Origin: Alphaproteobacteria bacterium | GTDB taxonomy: Bacteria > Pseudomonadota > Alphaproteobacteria > UBA9219 > RGZA01 | DNA: 44,521 nucleotides | NCBI GenBank assembly: GCA_021732145.1 | Contig: JAKFVN010000011.1 | Span: forward strand, 1-44,521 | Direction of reading: 5' to 3' | Shown here: piece by piece, positions 28,701 to 38,953 of the stretch | Layout of the letters: each line of letters begins with the position of its first letter | How positions within the stretch are numbered: the stretch's first letter is position 1 | The notes under the pieces: generated by a model | Databases searched by the model: none | What the model was told of the DNA's origin: nothing | The model's input: the letters and a program-made list of their open reading frames with translations, nothing else | Made by a program: the position numbers and the translations under genes

Positions 28701-29970
28701 AAATCGCGTTTCTCAGCCAGCCGCCAATGCGGTCAAAGAACCCTTGGCTTGCGCTCAAATCCTGGCCAAAGCGCGGCATGCCGGCGACGGGGTTTGTGGT
28801 GTACGCAAGCAATCCCGCAATCGTCGCAAAGGCAGGGCCCGATGCGTTATCGCTTAAACCCTGCAATCGGTAGGGGCGGCCGATGCGCACCTGCTTATCC
28901 AGAATGCGCTGCGCCATTTCACGAATGCCCGGCAATTGACACGCGCCGCCCGTTAGAACCACGCGGCGGTTTACGGCCACGCTGCCTTCCGCTGCTTTCA
29001 AGCGGTCGCGCAGATGCTCAAATGTTTCTTCCAGGCGCGGCCCGATAATGCGGATGAGATGGGATTTCGGAATATGGTTGGCATGTTCCGGCGCTTCTTC
29101 GCCAACTTGTGGCACGTCAATCATCTCGCGCTCGTCCGATGAGCTGGAAAGCGCATTGCCGAACAAGGTTTTCAAGCGCTCCGCGTGATTAACCGGCGTT
29201 GTCAGGCCGCGCGCAATATCATTGGTCACATGCATGCCACCAATCGGAATGCTATCGGCATGCACCATTTGCTTGTCATTGAATAACGCGAATGTGGTTG
29301 TACCGCCGCCCATATCAATCAGCGTTGCGCCCAATTCCATTTCATCATCCACCAAGCAGGCAAGCCCGCTGGCGAAAGGTGAAACCACCACATGCTCCAC
29401 ATGAAGATGGCAGCGTTGTAATGCAGAGAGGAGGGTGCGGATAGGCGCATAATGCGCGGAAACCATATGAAGCTTGGCATTCAGGTTATCGCCGATCATG
29501 CCGCGCGGGTCGCGAATGCCGTTTTGTCCATCAATGGAGAAATCGGTGGGCACCAGGTGAATAAGCTCCGAACCTTCCGGCAGGTTTTCCTGCTGGCCCA
29601 TAGCAAGGGCGCGTTCAATGTCATAATCGCTGGCTTCGCGGCCGTTCAGGTTGATATGAATATCGGCGTGGTGTGATAAAAGTTTTCCGCCGGAGAAATT
29701 CACAATCACGCGGCTGATTTTTTCGCCGGCTACTTCCTCGGCATTATCCAATGTCGCATTAATCGCGTTTTGCGCGGCTTCCACATCCACGATGTTGCCG
29801 CCCTTCACCCCTTGCGAAATATGATGCCCAATGCCGATGACCCGCGTGCCGCCTTCCGCCGTGGTGCGCGCAATGAAACAGCAGATTTTGCTCGAGCCAA
29901 TATCCAGCGCGGCAAGAATATCGCCTTTGCTGCTGGGGCGTTTGCGGGCGGCTGAATGATCATTGGTCAT
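28699..29970 (-). CDS. ftsA: cell division protein FtsA
   Basis: 423 residues. FtsA is an actin-like ATPase that ties FtsZ filaments to the inner membrane and recruits late division proteins. The first phosphate loop ALDIGSSKICCFIA and second phosphate loop LIDMGGGTTTFALF are clear, as is the adenosine region VVLTGGACQLPGI. The last residues FFDRIGGWLRNAI form the amphipathic membrane-targeting helix. An N-terminal extension of about 16 polar residues precedes the actin fold. It starts 9 bases after ftsQ and is the last gene of the continuous ftsL-to-ftsA run. Confidence 0.96.
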   Translation of the reverse strand: MTNDHSAARKRPSSKGDILAALDIGSSKICCFIARTTAEGGTRVIGIGHHISQGVKGGNIVDVEAAQNAINATLDNAEEVAGEKISRVIVNFSGGKLLSHHADIHINLNGREASDYDIERALAMGQQENLPEGSELIHLVPTDFSIDGQNGIRDPRGMIGDNLNAKLHMVSAHYAPIRTLLSALQRCHLHVEHVVVSPFASGLACLVDDEMELGATLIDMGGGTTTFALFNDKQMVHADSIPIGGMHVTNDIARGLTTPVNHAERLKTLFGNALSSSSDEREMIDVPQVGEEAPEHANHIPKSHLIRIIGPRLEETFEHLRDRLKAAEGSVAVNRRVVLTGGACQLPGIREMAQRILDKQVRIGRPYRLQGLSDNASGPAFATIAGLLAYTTNPVAGMPRFGQDLSASQGFFDRIGGWLRNAI

Positions 29971-29979
29971 GGGTGCCTG

Positions 29980-30831
29980 CTATATCTTTGGGGATGACTT
30001 TTGATTTTTGGGCGGTTCAATCGGGTCGTTGGTTTCAATGATCATGCGGTCGGGCAGGCGCAAATCGACAGCGATAATGCTGCGCTCCATGATTTGCTGC
30101 TCGCTGATGGCTTTGTTCAAACGCTCCAGCGCCACGCTGACTTTTTCTTCCGGCAGTTTCACGACGATGCCATTATTCATGTGCAAATCCCAGCGGCGGT
30201 TGGAAACGCGCACGGCAGCGCGCAGCGGCGTGAGGATGGATTGGTAACGCAAGAGCTGCGCAATCAAATCCGCTGCATGCGTATTGGCGCCTTCACCCAC
30301 CACCAAGGGCAGCGACGGGGTTTCATCCTTGCCGATGTCGCGCAGCTCATGGCCTTCGCGGTCAATCAGCTTCACGATATTTTTGTTTTGCCATAGTGCA
30401 ATCGGTTCGCGTTCATAAAGGCGCACGAAAATCGTGGAGGGCAGGCGGCGTTCCACCACGCCGCTTTTCACCCATGAAATATCGCCAAGGCGTTTGAGCG
30501 CGTCATGCGGGTTGAACGCCAGAATGGGGGAGCCTTTTTCGACCTGCAGCACGCTGACAATCTGGTCTTTATCGGTCTGGTTGCGGCCTTCCACCAGAAT
30601 ATCTTCAACCGCAAACCCTGCTTTGCGGGTCATTTCCAGGCCATCGGCTGTCAGCAGTTCCACCTGCTTCTGGAACCAGCCCTGGCGCCACAGCACCAAT
30701 CCGCAACCCAATACGCCAAGAATGATAAAGATGACGCAGGAAAATAACGTCGTGCGCCAGTTCCACACCATTTCCGCAGAGCGCGGCGCGGGTCTGGGCT
30801 TTGAACGGCGAATGATAACTTTACGTTTCAT
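29980..30831 (-). CDS. ftsQ: cell division protein FtsQ
   Basis: 283 residues. A short basic cytoplasmic tail (MKRKVIIRRSKPRPAPR) precedes one transmembrane helix (LFSCVIFIILGVLGCGLVLW, about 29-48). A POTRA domain follows (about 75-145; VEDILVEGRNQTDKDQIVSV), then the FtsQ beta domain with VERRLPSTIFVRLYEREPIA. FtsQ joins FtsL and FtsB in the periplasm to control septal cell-wall synthesis. The gene lies 17 bases after ddl and 9 before ftsA, the standard dcw order. Confidence 0.93.
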   Translation of the reverse strand: MKRKVIIRRSKPRPAPRSAEMVWNWRTTLFSCVIFIILGVLGCGLVLWRQGWFQKQVELLTADGLEMTRKAGFAVEDILVEGRNQTDKDQIVSVLQVEKGSPILAFNPHDALKRLGDISWVKSGVVERRLPSTIFVRLYEREPIALWQNKNIVKLIDREGHELRDIGKDETPSLPLVVGEGANTHAADLIAQLLRYQSILTPLRAAVRVSNRRWDLHMNNGIVVKLPEEKVSVALERLNKAISEQQIMERSIIAVDLRLPDRMIIETNDPIEPPKNQKSSPKI

Positions 30832-30848
30832 GCTTTAATCGGGCGTGA

Positions 30849-31790
30849 TTAATCAGGTTGATGCGGGTGTTCGATAATCCATTGGCATAATTGCGCATAG
30901 GACATGCCCTGTGCGGCAGCTTGTTCCGGAACCAGCGATAACGGGGTGAAGCCCGGCTGATTATTCATCTCGAGGAAATAGAGGCTTTCAGCTTCGGGGC
31001 GGGATTCATCAAAACGCAAATCAATGCGCGCCACGCCGGAACAACCCAGCGCGGCATAGGCAACTTCCGCCATGCGCATCGCTTCTTTTTCAACCGCCAA
31101 TGGAATATGCGCGGGGCAATCATGCGTGGCATGGCCAGCTGTATATTTCACCGTGTAATCATAAAAGTCGGATGTGAATTTGATTTCCGTGACCATCATC
31201 GCCTTGCCGCCGATTAAGCCCACGGTCAATTCGCGGCCGGGAATATAACGCTCCACCAGCACGTCATGGCCATACACCCAGCCTTCGCGTGCCACATCAA
31301 AATTTTCGCCCTTGCGTACAATATGCACGCCAACGCTGGAACCTTCGTTCGTCGGTTTCACCACAAACGGTGCTTCAAACGGAAAACCGTTTTTCAAAAT
31401 TTCATCGCGCGTCATTACCTTGCCTTCGGGGCAGCGCACGCCGTAAGCGGAGACAATCTTTTTGGCAGTTGGCTTATCCATGCACATCGCCGAGCATAAA
31501 ACACCCGAATGGGTATAGGGAATGCCAAGGAATTCCAATACGCCCTGAATGCAGCCATCTTCACCGCCGCGGCCATGCAGCGCATTGAAAATCACATCGG
31601 GCTTACCCATCGGGTGCTGTAAAATAGATTGGAGAAGCCCAACCAAATCGCGCTGCACATCAATCGCGGTTACCTGGTGGCCCAAGCTTTTCAACGCTTC
31701 AACAATCAGTGCTCCGCCAGTCAGCGACACTTCACGTTCCGCCGACCAGCCGCCCAGCAGCACAGCAATTTTTTTAGGGGTAATCGTCAT
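30849..31790 (-). CDS. ddl: D-alanine--D-alanine ligase
   Basis: 313 residues, an ATP-grasp enzyme that makes the D-Ala-D-Ala dipeptide used by MurF. Signatures are the N-terminal LLGGWSAEREVSLTGG, FNALHGRGGEDGCIQG, the ATP-binding region PFVVKPTNEGSSVGVHIV and the metal site LYFLEMNNQPGFTPLS. It overlaps murB by ATGA, so translation is coupled. Length is normal for the bacterial DdlB type found in dcw clusters. Confidence 0.94.
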   Translation of the reverse strand: MTITPKKIAVLLGGWSAEREVSLTGGALIVEALKSLGHQVTAIDVQRDLVGLLQSILQHPMGKPDVIFNALHGRGGEDGCIQGVLEFLGIPYTHSGVLCSAMCMDKPTAKKIVSAYGVRCPEGKVMTRDEILKNGFPFEAPFVVKPTNEGSSVGVHIVRKGENFDVAREGWVYGHDVLVERYIPGRELTVGLIGGKAMMVTEIKFTSDFYDYTVKYTAGHATHDCPAHIPLAVEKEAMRMAEVAYAALGCSGVARIDLRFDESRPEAESLYFLEMNNQPGFTPLSLVPEQAAAQGMSYAQLCQWIIEHPHQPD

Positions 31791-32689
31791 TTCTTTCCTA
31801 ATCGTTTTATTTCCCAGCGCAATTCGATGCCGGATTGCTTTAAAACCCGCTCGCGCACTGTTTCGCCCAGCAATTCTAAATCATGCGCGTTAGCATCGCC
31901 CGTGTTTATTAAAAAATTGCAGTGCTGATTCGATACTTCCGCGCCGCCAATCCTTAACCCACGGCAGCCTGCGGCATCTATTAACTGCCACGCCTTGTTT
32001 CCCCCTGAAATATCTAAGGGTGGGTTGGCAAAGGTCGATCCGCCCGTATAGCTGCGAATGGGCTGGCTCATCTGGCGGCTATTCTGAATCTCTGCCATCT
32101 TGGCGCTGATGGCGCTCGCATCGCCTGCCTTGGTTTGAAACCGTGCGGAAAGAAAAATATGGTTTGGCGGCGTATTGGAATGGCGATAGGTAAAGCCAAG
32201 CTCTGCATTGGAAAGGGTTTTTATATTACCATGCCTATCCATCAGCCGCGCATCAATCACCACATCCTTAAACTCGCTGCCATAGGCACCGGCATTCATG
32301 AACAGCCCGCCACCCACGCTGCCGGGAATGCCGCTCATGAATTCAATGCCAGTTAAGCCAGCTTTTTCGGCCGTCTTGGCGACTTGTAAATCAACCGCGC
32401 CAGCACCAGCGGTAATCACGTCGCCATCCACGCTGATTTTTTTGAATTCAGCGCCAAGTCGGATAACCACGCCCGCAATCCCGCCATCGCGCACAATCAC
32501 GTTCGATGCAAGGCCAAGGATAGTGACGGGAATAAGCGGTGAAAGGTTTTTTAAAAACTGCGAAAGGTCGGCTTCATCGGCAGGCTTGAATACATAATCC
32601 GCATTGCCGCCAACCTTGAACCATGTGGAATCTTTTAATGGCGCATCCTTGATGATGGCGCCGCGCACCTCCGGCAACACCACACTCAT
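31787..32689 (-). CDS. murB: UDP-N-acetylenolpyruvoylglucosamine reductase MurB
   Basis: 300 residues, type II MurB length. This FAD enzyme reduces UDP-GlcNAc-enolpyruvate to UDP-MurNAc with NADPH. The FAD domain shows [30 protein letters not shown] and [21 protein letters not shown]. The C-terminal part has [20 protein letters not shown], where the Ser is the expected proton donor, and [17 protein letters not shown]. It overlaps both neighbours (murC and ddl) by four bases, so the three genes form a coupled unit. Confidence 0.95.
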   Translation of the reverse strand: MSVVLPEVRGAIIKDAPLKDSTWFKVGGNADYVFKPADEADLSQFLKNLSPLIPVTILGLASNVIVRDGGIAGVVIRLGAEFKKISVDGDVITAGAGAVDLQVAKTAEKAGLTGIEFMSGIPGSVGGGLFMNAGAYGSEFKDVVIDARLMDRHGNIKTLSNAELGFTYRHSNTPPNHIFLSARFQTKAGDASAISAKMAEIQNSRQMSQPIRSYTGGSTFANPPLDISGGNKAWQLIDAAGCRGLRIGGAEVSNQHCNFLINTGDANAHDLELLGETVRERVLKQSGIELRWEIKRLGKK

Positions 32690-34158
32690 GTCTGGTTAGC
32701 CGTTTTTTTTGGAGCGGTGGAATAAATCGCTTCTAACGCTTGCGGCAATTGCTGCGCCCAGCTGGTGATGTTACCCGCGCCAAGGCACACCACCAAATCA
32801 TTCGGGTTGGCAATATCGGCAATTAAATTCGGCAGTGCATCGGCTGAATCCAGCGCGTGCACATTGCGGTGGCCGTGCTTGCGCAAACCTTCCACCAATG
32901 CGTCGCGGTCAATCCCTTCCATCGGTTGCTCGCCTGCCGCATAGACATCGGCCACCACAACCGTGTCGGCTTCGTTAAAGCATGTGCAGAATTCATTGAA
33001 CAGGGATTGCAGGCGCGTGTAACGGTGCGGCTGCACAACCGCAATCGTACGCCCGATTCCGCCGCGCGCGCTTTGCGCGGCTGATAACACGGCCGCTATT
33101 TCAACGGGATGGTGGCCGTAATCATCAATCACCGTAATGTCATTCACAGTGCCGATTTTCGTAAAGCGACGCTTTACACCACTAAATTTCGCTAATGCTT
33201 CGCGCATGACTGGTGTGGCAATACCCAGCGCGCGGCTAACTGCAATGGCGGCAAGCGCATTTAAAATATTGTGTTGCCCATACATCGGCAAATCGATGCC
33301 AGTCACCGTTTCCGATGTGCCATCTTTCGGATTGGTAAAAATCACATCAAAGCGCGCGCCGAATGTGCCGGTTTCAATGTTGGCTGCACGCACATCGGCC
33401 TGTGCATTGGTTCCATAGGTAATCAAACGGCGGTCGGAAACGCGCGGGATCATCGCCTGAACTTCCGGATGGTCGGTGCACAAAACAGCAAAGCCATAAA
33501 ACGGAATGTTGCTGACGAAAGTGTCATAGGCTTTGCGCACCGCATCGAAATTGCCGTAATGCTCCATATGCTCCGGGTCGATATTGGTTACAACCGCAAC
33601 CGTCGCTGGCAATTTGGTGAATGAACCATCGGATTCATCGCTTTCCACCACCATCCATTCGCCGTCACCCAAACGCGCATTGGTGCCGTATGCGTTGATG
33701 ATGCCGCCATTGATAACGGTGGGGTCCATCTTCGCGGTTTCCAGTATCGCGCCAACCAGTGATGTGGTGGTTGTCTTGCCATGCGTGCCACCGATTGCAA
33801 TGGCCCATTTCAGGCGCATCAACTCGCCCAGCATTTCCGCGCGGCGCACAATCGGAATATGTTTTTCACGTGCGGCAATCAGTTCCGCATTATCTTTTTT
33901 AATCGCGGATGAAATCACGACCACGGTGGCATCACCCAGATTATTTGCATCATGGCTCGTGAACATTTTAATGCCGCGCTCGCGCAGGCGCTTGACGTTT
34001 GCATTCTCCGCTGCATCGCTACCTTGCACTGCATAGCCAAGATGGTGAAGGATTTCGGCAATGCCGCTCATGCCGATGCCGCCAATGCCAACGAAATGGA
34101 TTGCGCCAACCGCAAGCGGAATGCGTGTCTTGTTATGGAATGGTAAAACGGTATTCAT
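32686..34158 (-). CDS. murC: UDP-N-acetylmuramate--L-alanine ligase MurC
   Basis: 490 residues. MurC adds L-alanine to UDP-MurNAc using ATP, the first peptide step. Motifs are the N-terminal Rossmann region [21 protein letters not shown], the P-loop [15 protein letters not shown], the central [14 protein letters not shown] and the C-terminal [14 protein letters not shown] and [13 protein letters not shown]. It starts 30 bases after the murG stop and overlaps murB by ATGA. Confidence 0.96.
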   Translation of the reverse strand: MNTVLPFHNKTRIPLAVGAIHFVGIGGIGMSGIAEILHHLGYAVQGSDAAENANVKRLRERGIKMFTSHDANNLGDATVVVISSAIKKDNAELIAAREKHIPIVRRAEMLGELMRLKWAIAIGGTHGKTTTTSLVGAILETAKMDPTVINGGIINAYGTNARLGDGEWMVVESDESDGSFTKLPATVAVVTNIDPEHMEHYGNFDAVRKAYDTFVSNIPFYGFAVLCTDHPEVQAMIPRVSDRRLITYGTNAQADVRAANIETGTFGARFDVIFTNPKDGTSETVTGIDLPMYGQHNILNALAAIAVSRALGIATPVMREALAKFSGVKRRFTKIGTVNDITVIDDYGHHPVEIAAVLSAAQSARGGIGRTIAVVQPHRYTRLQSLFNEFCTCFNEADTVVVADVYAAGEQPMEGIDRDALVEGLRKHGHRNVHALDSADALPNLIADIANPNDLVVCLGAGNITSWAQQLPQALEAIYSTAPKKTANQT

Positions 34159-34188
34159 TCAATGGCTCGGCAATTAGGCGGCTCTTAC

Positions 34189-35352
34189 TTAAGCAGCAAG
34201 GGTCTTTTCTGTTCCGCCCTCATTATAGCCTGCTTTTTGGCCATCATGCGAGAGGCCAATCATCTCGCACGCTAAATCCGCTAATTTACTGGCCGCATCG
34301 ACCTTTGCCATGTTCTTGGTGGCGGCTGCCGTCTTTATTAACGTAGCGGGCAGGGTAAGCAGCGATTCAAGCCGTACCGCCAGCGCTTCCGGCGTAAAGG
34401 CCGATTGCGGGATAAGCCAGGCACCGCCGGTTTCCGCCAAAGCTTCCGCATTGGCTTTTTGCTCGCCCGTTAAGGCGTGCGGGTATGGCACCAAAATGGC
34501 GGGGCGGCCAGCAACCGCCAGCTCTGAAACGGTGGATGCACCGGAACGGCAGATGGCCAAATGGCAATTCGCCAAACGTTCCGGAACGTCGTGAAAGAAT
34601 GTGGCCAATTCCACATGAATGCCATTTTCGCCATAAGCCGCGCGCACTTTTTCCAAATCATCCTTGCGGCATTGCTGGTGAATGATAAGACGCTTGCGCA
34701 GCGGTTCAGGCAAACGCATCACGGCTTTTGGAACTACATCGCTGAAAATCGTCGCGCCCAAACTTCCGCCGAGCACGAGCAAGGTAAGCGAACCGGTTTC
34801 CGAAACAGGCGGGTAGGGTGCATCATATAATGCGCGAATGGCAGGGCGCACGGGGTTGCCCGTCAACGCAATGCGCGTCTTGCTGTTTTCCAGCCCCTTT
34901 ACATTGGGGAATGATGTCGCAATCGCTTGCGCCAAGTGGGAAAGGATTTTATTGGCGCGGCCTACAACTGCGTTTTGTTCATGCAACATAACGGGCACGC
35001 CGCAGCGTGATGCTGCAAATACCGTTGGAACCGATGGGTATCCGCCAAACCCGACGACAAGCGATGGCTTATGCTTGCGTATTGCCAGCACGGCTTGAAT
35101 GGCGCCGATGCTCATTTCCAAAACGCCGCGTACCTTGCCAAAGAAACTGCTGCCAAGTCCCGCTGCATGAATACGCATCACTGGAACGTCTAACATGTCG
35201 GCGCTGAACTGGCCGCCGCGTCTATCGGTGACGAGGCATACATTTACATTCCGTTTCAGTAATTCGCGTGCCAGTGCTTCGGCGGGGAAGATATGTCCCC
35301 CCGTACCGCCAGCCGCAAGCATCACCAATGGAAATGAGGAATTATTCTTCAT
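34189..35352 (-). CDS. murG: undecaprenyldiphospho-muramoylpentapeptide GlcNAc transferase MurG
   Basis: 387 residues, GT28 family. MurG transfers GlcNAc to lipid I on the inner face of the membrane, giving lipid II. The donor and lipid loops are clear: LAAGGTGGHIFPAEALA at the N-terminus, GFGGYPSVPTVFAA, HEQNAVVGRANKI, and the UDP-binding CRSGASTVSELAVAGRPAIL. The C-terminal tail of about 25 residues after the last helix is slightly longer than in Escherichia coli. It lies 9 bases after ftsW. Confidence 0.95.
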   Translation of the reverse strand: MKNNSSFPLVMLAAGGTGGHIFPAEALARELLKRNVNVCLVTDRRGGQFSADMLDVPVMRIHAAGLGSSFFGKVRGVLEMSIGAIQAVLAIRKHKPSLVVGFGGYPSVPTVFAASRCGVPVMLHEQNAVVGRANKILSHLAQAIATSFPNVKGLENSKTRIALTGNPVRPAIRALYDAPYPPVSETGSLTLLVLGGSLGATIFSDVVPKAVMRLPEPLRKRLIIHQQCRKDDLEKVRAAYGENGIHVELATFFHDVPERLANCHLAICRSGASTVSELAVAGRPAILVPYPHALTGEQKANAEALAETGGAWLIPQSAFTPEALAVRLESLLTLPATLIKTAAATKNMAKVDAASKLADLACEMIGLSHDGQKAGYNEGGTEKTLAA

Positions 35353-35361
35353 GTATTCTCT

Positions 35362-36477
35362 TTACGTATTCTGGCCGTAATGTTTTCTCGTCAGGGATAA
35401 AAGCATACCCGCAGAAAGAGATAGTGCAAGAAGCGATGAACCGCCATAGGAAATAAACGGCAAGGTCATTCCTTTTGTGGGTAACAAATGCAGGGACGAG
35501 CCCATATTGATAACTGCCTGCAATCCAAATTCGGTGAGCAATCCCGCAACGCTAAGGAATATAAAGAAATTATTTTCATGGCGCAGCCGCCAAAAGCCGC
35601 GAAGGATGATAAAGGCGAACAGGGCAACGATGACGACGCAGCTAATCAACCCGAACTCTTCCCCCGCAACGGAAAAGATAAAATCGGCATGGGCATCGGG
35701 AATAGCCATTTTAATCTGGCCCTCACCAGGCCCAACGCCAAGCCAGCCGCCGCTATGGAACGCCTCTAGGGATTTCTGGATTTGGTAATTATCACCCACA
35801 TCGGGGTTGAGGAACCTATCCACGCGCGATGTCACATGCGGAAAGAAAAAATATGCCGCAAGAATTCCCGCAGCGCCCAGCCCGATGAAGCCCAGCATTA
35901 AAAAGAACGGCATGCCGGCTAAAAAGAACTGCGTTGCCCATACGATGGACACAAGGAATGTCATGCCCATATCGGGCTGCATCAGCAACCCTGAAACCAC
36001 GATGACATAAAGGATGATTGCAAATGTAAAGCCGGGGAAATTTTGCGTCTCCAGCCGCCTTGAAAACAGCCGCGCCGATAAAATAATGAAGCACGGTTTC
36101 AGGAATTCCGATGGCTGAATGGAAAGCCCCGGCAAATGGATCCAGCGCTTTGCGCCTTTAATCTCCACGCCCCAGAAATGCGTTGCGATAACCAGTGCGA
36201 ATGAAATGACCCCAACCACCAACGCCACCATGCGGATTTGCGATGGCGATAACAGCGAAAGACCAACCATCAGCACCACGCCAAGCAGTAATTGGAATAA
36301 ATGCCGTTCCACGAAATAATAACCGTCCTGCCCAATGCGCATCGCAACGGGCGGTGATGCCGCCTGAATAAGCAGCACGCCAACGATGAGTAGGATTGCA
36401 ATCGCGCCCAACGTCAAATGATCAACCGTCCACCACCAGCGGCCTAAAATCGATTGGTCGGAACGTGTAATCGGCAT
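35362..36477 (-). CDS. ftsW: septal peptidoglycan polymerase FtsW (SEDS family)
   Basis: 371 residues with about ten hydrophobic membrane helices. FtsW polymerises lipid II into glycan strands together with the transpeptidase FtsI. Family signatures are GAKRWIHLPGLSIQPSEFLKP, LMQPDMGMTFLV, the large periplasmic loop region GGWLGVGPGEGQIKMAIPD with the FIFSVAGEEFGL block, and PFISYGGSSLLALSLSAGM near the C-terminus. It lies 7 bases after murD and 9 before murG. Confidence 0.95.
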   Translation of the reverse strand: MPITRSDQSILGRWWWTVDHLTLGAIAILLIVGVLLIQAASPPVAMRIGQDGYYFVERHLFQLLLGVVLMVGLSLLSPSQIRMVALVVGVISFALVIATHFWGVEIKGAKRWIHLPGLSIQPSEFLKPCFIILSARLFSRRLETQNFPGFTFAIILYVIVVSGLLMQPDMGMTFLVSIVWATQFFLAGMPFFLMLGFIGLGAAGILAAYFFFPHVTSRVDRFLNPDVGDNYQIQKSLEAFHSGGWLGVGPGEGQIKMAIPDAHADFIFSVAGEEFGLISCVVIVALFAFIILRGFWRLRHENNFFIFLSVAGLLTEFGLQAVINMGSSLHLLPTKGMTLPFISYGGSSLLALSLSAGMLLSLTRKHYGQNT

Positions 36478-36484
36478 GCGTACC

Positions 36485-37858
36485 CTATAATGCGTTTACA
36501 AAGCGCGCGAATGCTTCGCCGCGATGTTCGTAATTATTAAACTGATCATAGGATGCACAAGCAGGGGAGAGAAGCACAACAGCATTTTCATCTCCCGCGT
36601 CGCGCGCTGCCTTGGCGGCTTCGTACACCGCGACTTCCAATGTGCCGCTAATGCTGGCGGGTGCCTTGCCGTTTAACCAAATAGCGAAATCATTCGCGGC
36701 AGCGCCGATTAAAAACGCATGTTTGATGCGCGGCATAAATGCTTCAAGGCCGTTGAGGCCCCCATCCTTGGCTTTGCCGCCCGCAATCCAGTAAATGGCA
36801 TCATAACAACCCAGGGCCTTGCTGGTTGCATCGGCATTGGTGGCTTTGCTGTCATTGATAAAGCGCACGCCGTCAATCGTGCGAATAAGCTGCTGGCGGT
36901 GCGGCAGGCCGGGGTAGCTGTGAATGGCTTTATTAATTGTCCCAATATCAACGCCCCCACCATTATTAGTAAGTGCATTGGTTGCAGCCAATGCCGCCGC
37001 TGCGTTCTGCCAATTATGCGCGCCGGGCAAAGTGGGGGCTGACGAGATGCTAAACAACTCCCCGCCATTATGATATAAGGTGGCGTTCACGCCGCTAATG
37101 CCGTTTTCCAATATGGTTTGGCTGCTAATACGTATAACTCGCCAATGTCCGGCTTTTTCGGCTTCATCAGCCACAGCGGCGCTGAATAAATCATCAACAC
37201 CAATCACCAGCACCTGCTTTTTGTTTGCGTTACGAAGCAGCATTTTCTTTGCGGCAACATAACCCGCAATATCGCCGTGGCGGTCAATATGATCCGGCGT
37301 AATGTTCAGCCACACCACCACATCGAATGCGGCGGATGGCGTCAGCTCACATTGAAAGGAAGACATTTCAATAACGTACACGCCGTTCTTATCAAGCGGC
37401 TTGAATGACAGTGTAGGGATCCCAAGATTACCGCCAACTTCATTTACGCGTTTTGCATTGGTCAAAATATGTGCAATGAGGGCCGTGGTGGTCGATTTGC
37501 CATTCGTACCCGTAATGCCGATATAGGTGGGGGCGGGCATGGCGCGGAACAGATATTCCACATCGCCCACAATCTCGACCTTATGTTGCTTCGCCAACGC
37601 CGCAACGGCATGGGGTTCGGGCAGGGTATGCGGAATGCCCGGCGATAAAATCAGGCTGTCTATCTTCGTCCAATCTGCTTTGGTCAAATCGGTGGTAGGA
37701 AAACCGGCATCTTCGGCTTTTTTGCGGCCATCTGCGCTGTCATCGCCCACCAACAATGTAGCGCCAGAATGGCGCAGCGCTTCCAGCGTTGCCATGCCCG
37801 ATTTGCCAAGGCCAAATACCGCGATTGTTTTTCCGCTTAAGCCCGAAAGTGCAATCAT
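36485..37858 (-). CDS. murD: UDP-N-acetylmuramoyl-L-alanine--D-glutamate ligase MurD
   Basis: 457 residues. MurD adds D-glutamate to UDP-MurNAc-L-Ala. Motifs are the N-terminal VFGLGKSGMATLEAL, the P-loop GITGTNGKSTTTALI, the central WLNITPDHIDRHG with a downstream Lys region, and the C-terminal INDSKATNADATSKAL and LLSPACASYDQFNNYEHRG. Length is normal. The gene is 3 bases after mraY and 7 before ftsW, in the usual dcw position. Confidence 0.96.
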   Translation of the reverse strand: MIALSGLSGKTIAVFGLGKSGMATLEALRHSGATLLVGDDSADGRKKAEDAGFPTTDLTKADWTKIDSLILSPGIPHTLPEPHAVAALAKQHKVEIVGDVEYLFRAMPAPTYIGITGTNGKSTTTALIAHILTNAKRVNEVGGNLGIPTLSFKPLDKNGVYVIEMSSFQCELTPSAAFDVVVWLNITPDHIDRHGDIAGYVAAKKMLLRNANKKQVLVIGVDDLFSAAVADEAEKAGHWRVIRISSQTILENGISGVNATLYHNGGELFSISSAPTLPGAHNWQNAAAALAATNALTNNGGGVDIGTINKAIHSYPGLPHRQQLIRTIDGVRFINDSKATNADATSKALGCYDAIYWIAGGKAKDGGLNGLEAFMPRIKHAFLIGAAANDFAIWLNGKAPASISGTLEVAVYEAAKAARDAGDENAVVLLSPACASYDQFNNYEHRGEAFARFVNAL

Positions 37859-37861
37859 GAT

Positions 37862-38950
37862 TTACCGCAGCTTTAATGTCGCAAGACCAATCAACGCAAA
37901 AATAAATGCAATAATCCAGAACCGGATGACCACGGTGGGTTCCGACCAGCCGCATTTCTCGAAATGATGATGCAACGGTGCCATTTTAAAAATGCGCTTG
38001 CCGGTTAATTTAAAACTCGCCACCTGCAACATGACCGACAGTGTTTCAATGACAAACAGCCCGCCCACAATCGCCAACACGATTTCATGTTTGGTAATTA
38101 CGGCAATGCTGCCAATTGCGCCGCCAAGGGCCAGCGAACCCGTATCGCCCATAAACACTTTGGCGGGCGGTGCGTTGAACCATAAAAAACCAAGGCATGC
38201 CCCAATCAGCGCCCCGCACAGCACCAGCATTTCACCCGCGCCGGGGATGTGATGCAGTTGCAAATATTTTGCAAAGTCGATGTTACCAACAAGGTATGCG
38301 ATTAAACCAAAACTGCCCGCCGATAAAATCAATGGTACGGTAACAAGGCCATCTAATCCATCCGTCAAATTCACGGCATTCGCTGCGCCCACAATCACCA
38401 GTACCGAGAACGCGATGAACAGGATTAAGCCAAGCTGGATCAGCACTTCCTTAAAGAACGGCACGGCCAGTGTATTCGCCAATTCCGGCGTTGCCTGTGC
38501 GCTGATAAAATAAGCGCCAATTGCGGCCACGGTTCCCTGCACGGCCAGACGCACTTTTCCGGATACACCCTTTGTATTGCGCTTCGTCAGTTTCAGATAA
38601 TCATCGGCAAAGCCAACCAGCCCGAAGGCAAGCGTAACAAACAGCACAATCCATACATAGGTATTGCTCAAATCTGCCCATAGCAGCGCGGCAATAAAAA
38701 ACGGTATCATGATGATGATGCCGCCCATGGTCGGCGTGCCCTTTTTCGCAAGATGGGTTTGCGGGCCATCTTCGCGAATGGGCTGGCCTTCGCCCTGCTT
38801 GCTTTTCAGCCAGCGGATAAGCTTGGGCCCCAGCCAGAATGCGAGGAGCAGGGTCGTTAAAATCGCGCCGCCGGTGCGGAAAGTGATATAGCGGAATAAA
38901 TTGAAGAAAATAAATTCCTTGCCGAGCGGGCTAAGCAATAAGTGCAGCAT
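37862..38950 (-). CDS. mraY: phospho-N-acetylmuramoyl-pentapeptide transferase MraY
   Basis: 362 residues with about ten membrane helices. MraY joins UDP-MurNAc-pentapeptide to undecaprenyl phosphate, forming lipid I. Key motifs are [18 protein letters not shown], the Asp pair in [39 protein letters not shown] and the magnesium/His motif [15 protein letters not shown]. Start and length match the family. It is 3 bases after murF and 3 before murD. Confidence 0.97.
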   Translation of the reverse strand: MLHLLLSPLGKEFIFFNLFRYITFRTGGAILTTLLLAFWLGPKLIRWLKSKQGEGQPIREDGPQTHLAKKGTPTMGGIIIMIPFFIAALLWADLSNTYVWIVLFVTLAFGLVGFADDYLKLTKRNTKGVSGKVRLAVQGTVAAIGAYFISAQATPELANTLAVPFFKEVLIQLGLILFIAFSVLVIVGAANAVNLTDGLDGLVTVPLILSAGSFGLIAYLVGNIDFAKYLQLHHIPGAGEMLVLCGALIGACLGFLWFNAPPAKVFMGDTGSLALGGAIGSIAVITKHEIVLAIVGGLFVIETLSVMLQVASFKLTGKRIFKMAPLHHHFEKCGWSEPTVVIRFWIIAFIFALIGLATLKLR

Positions 38951-38953
38951 TCG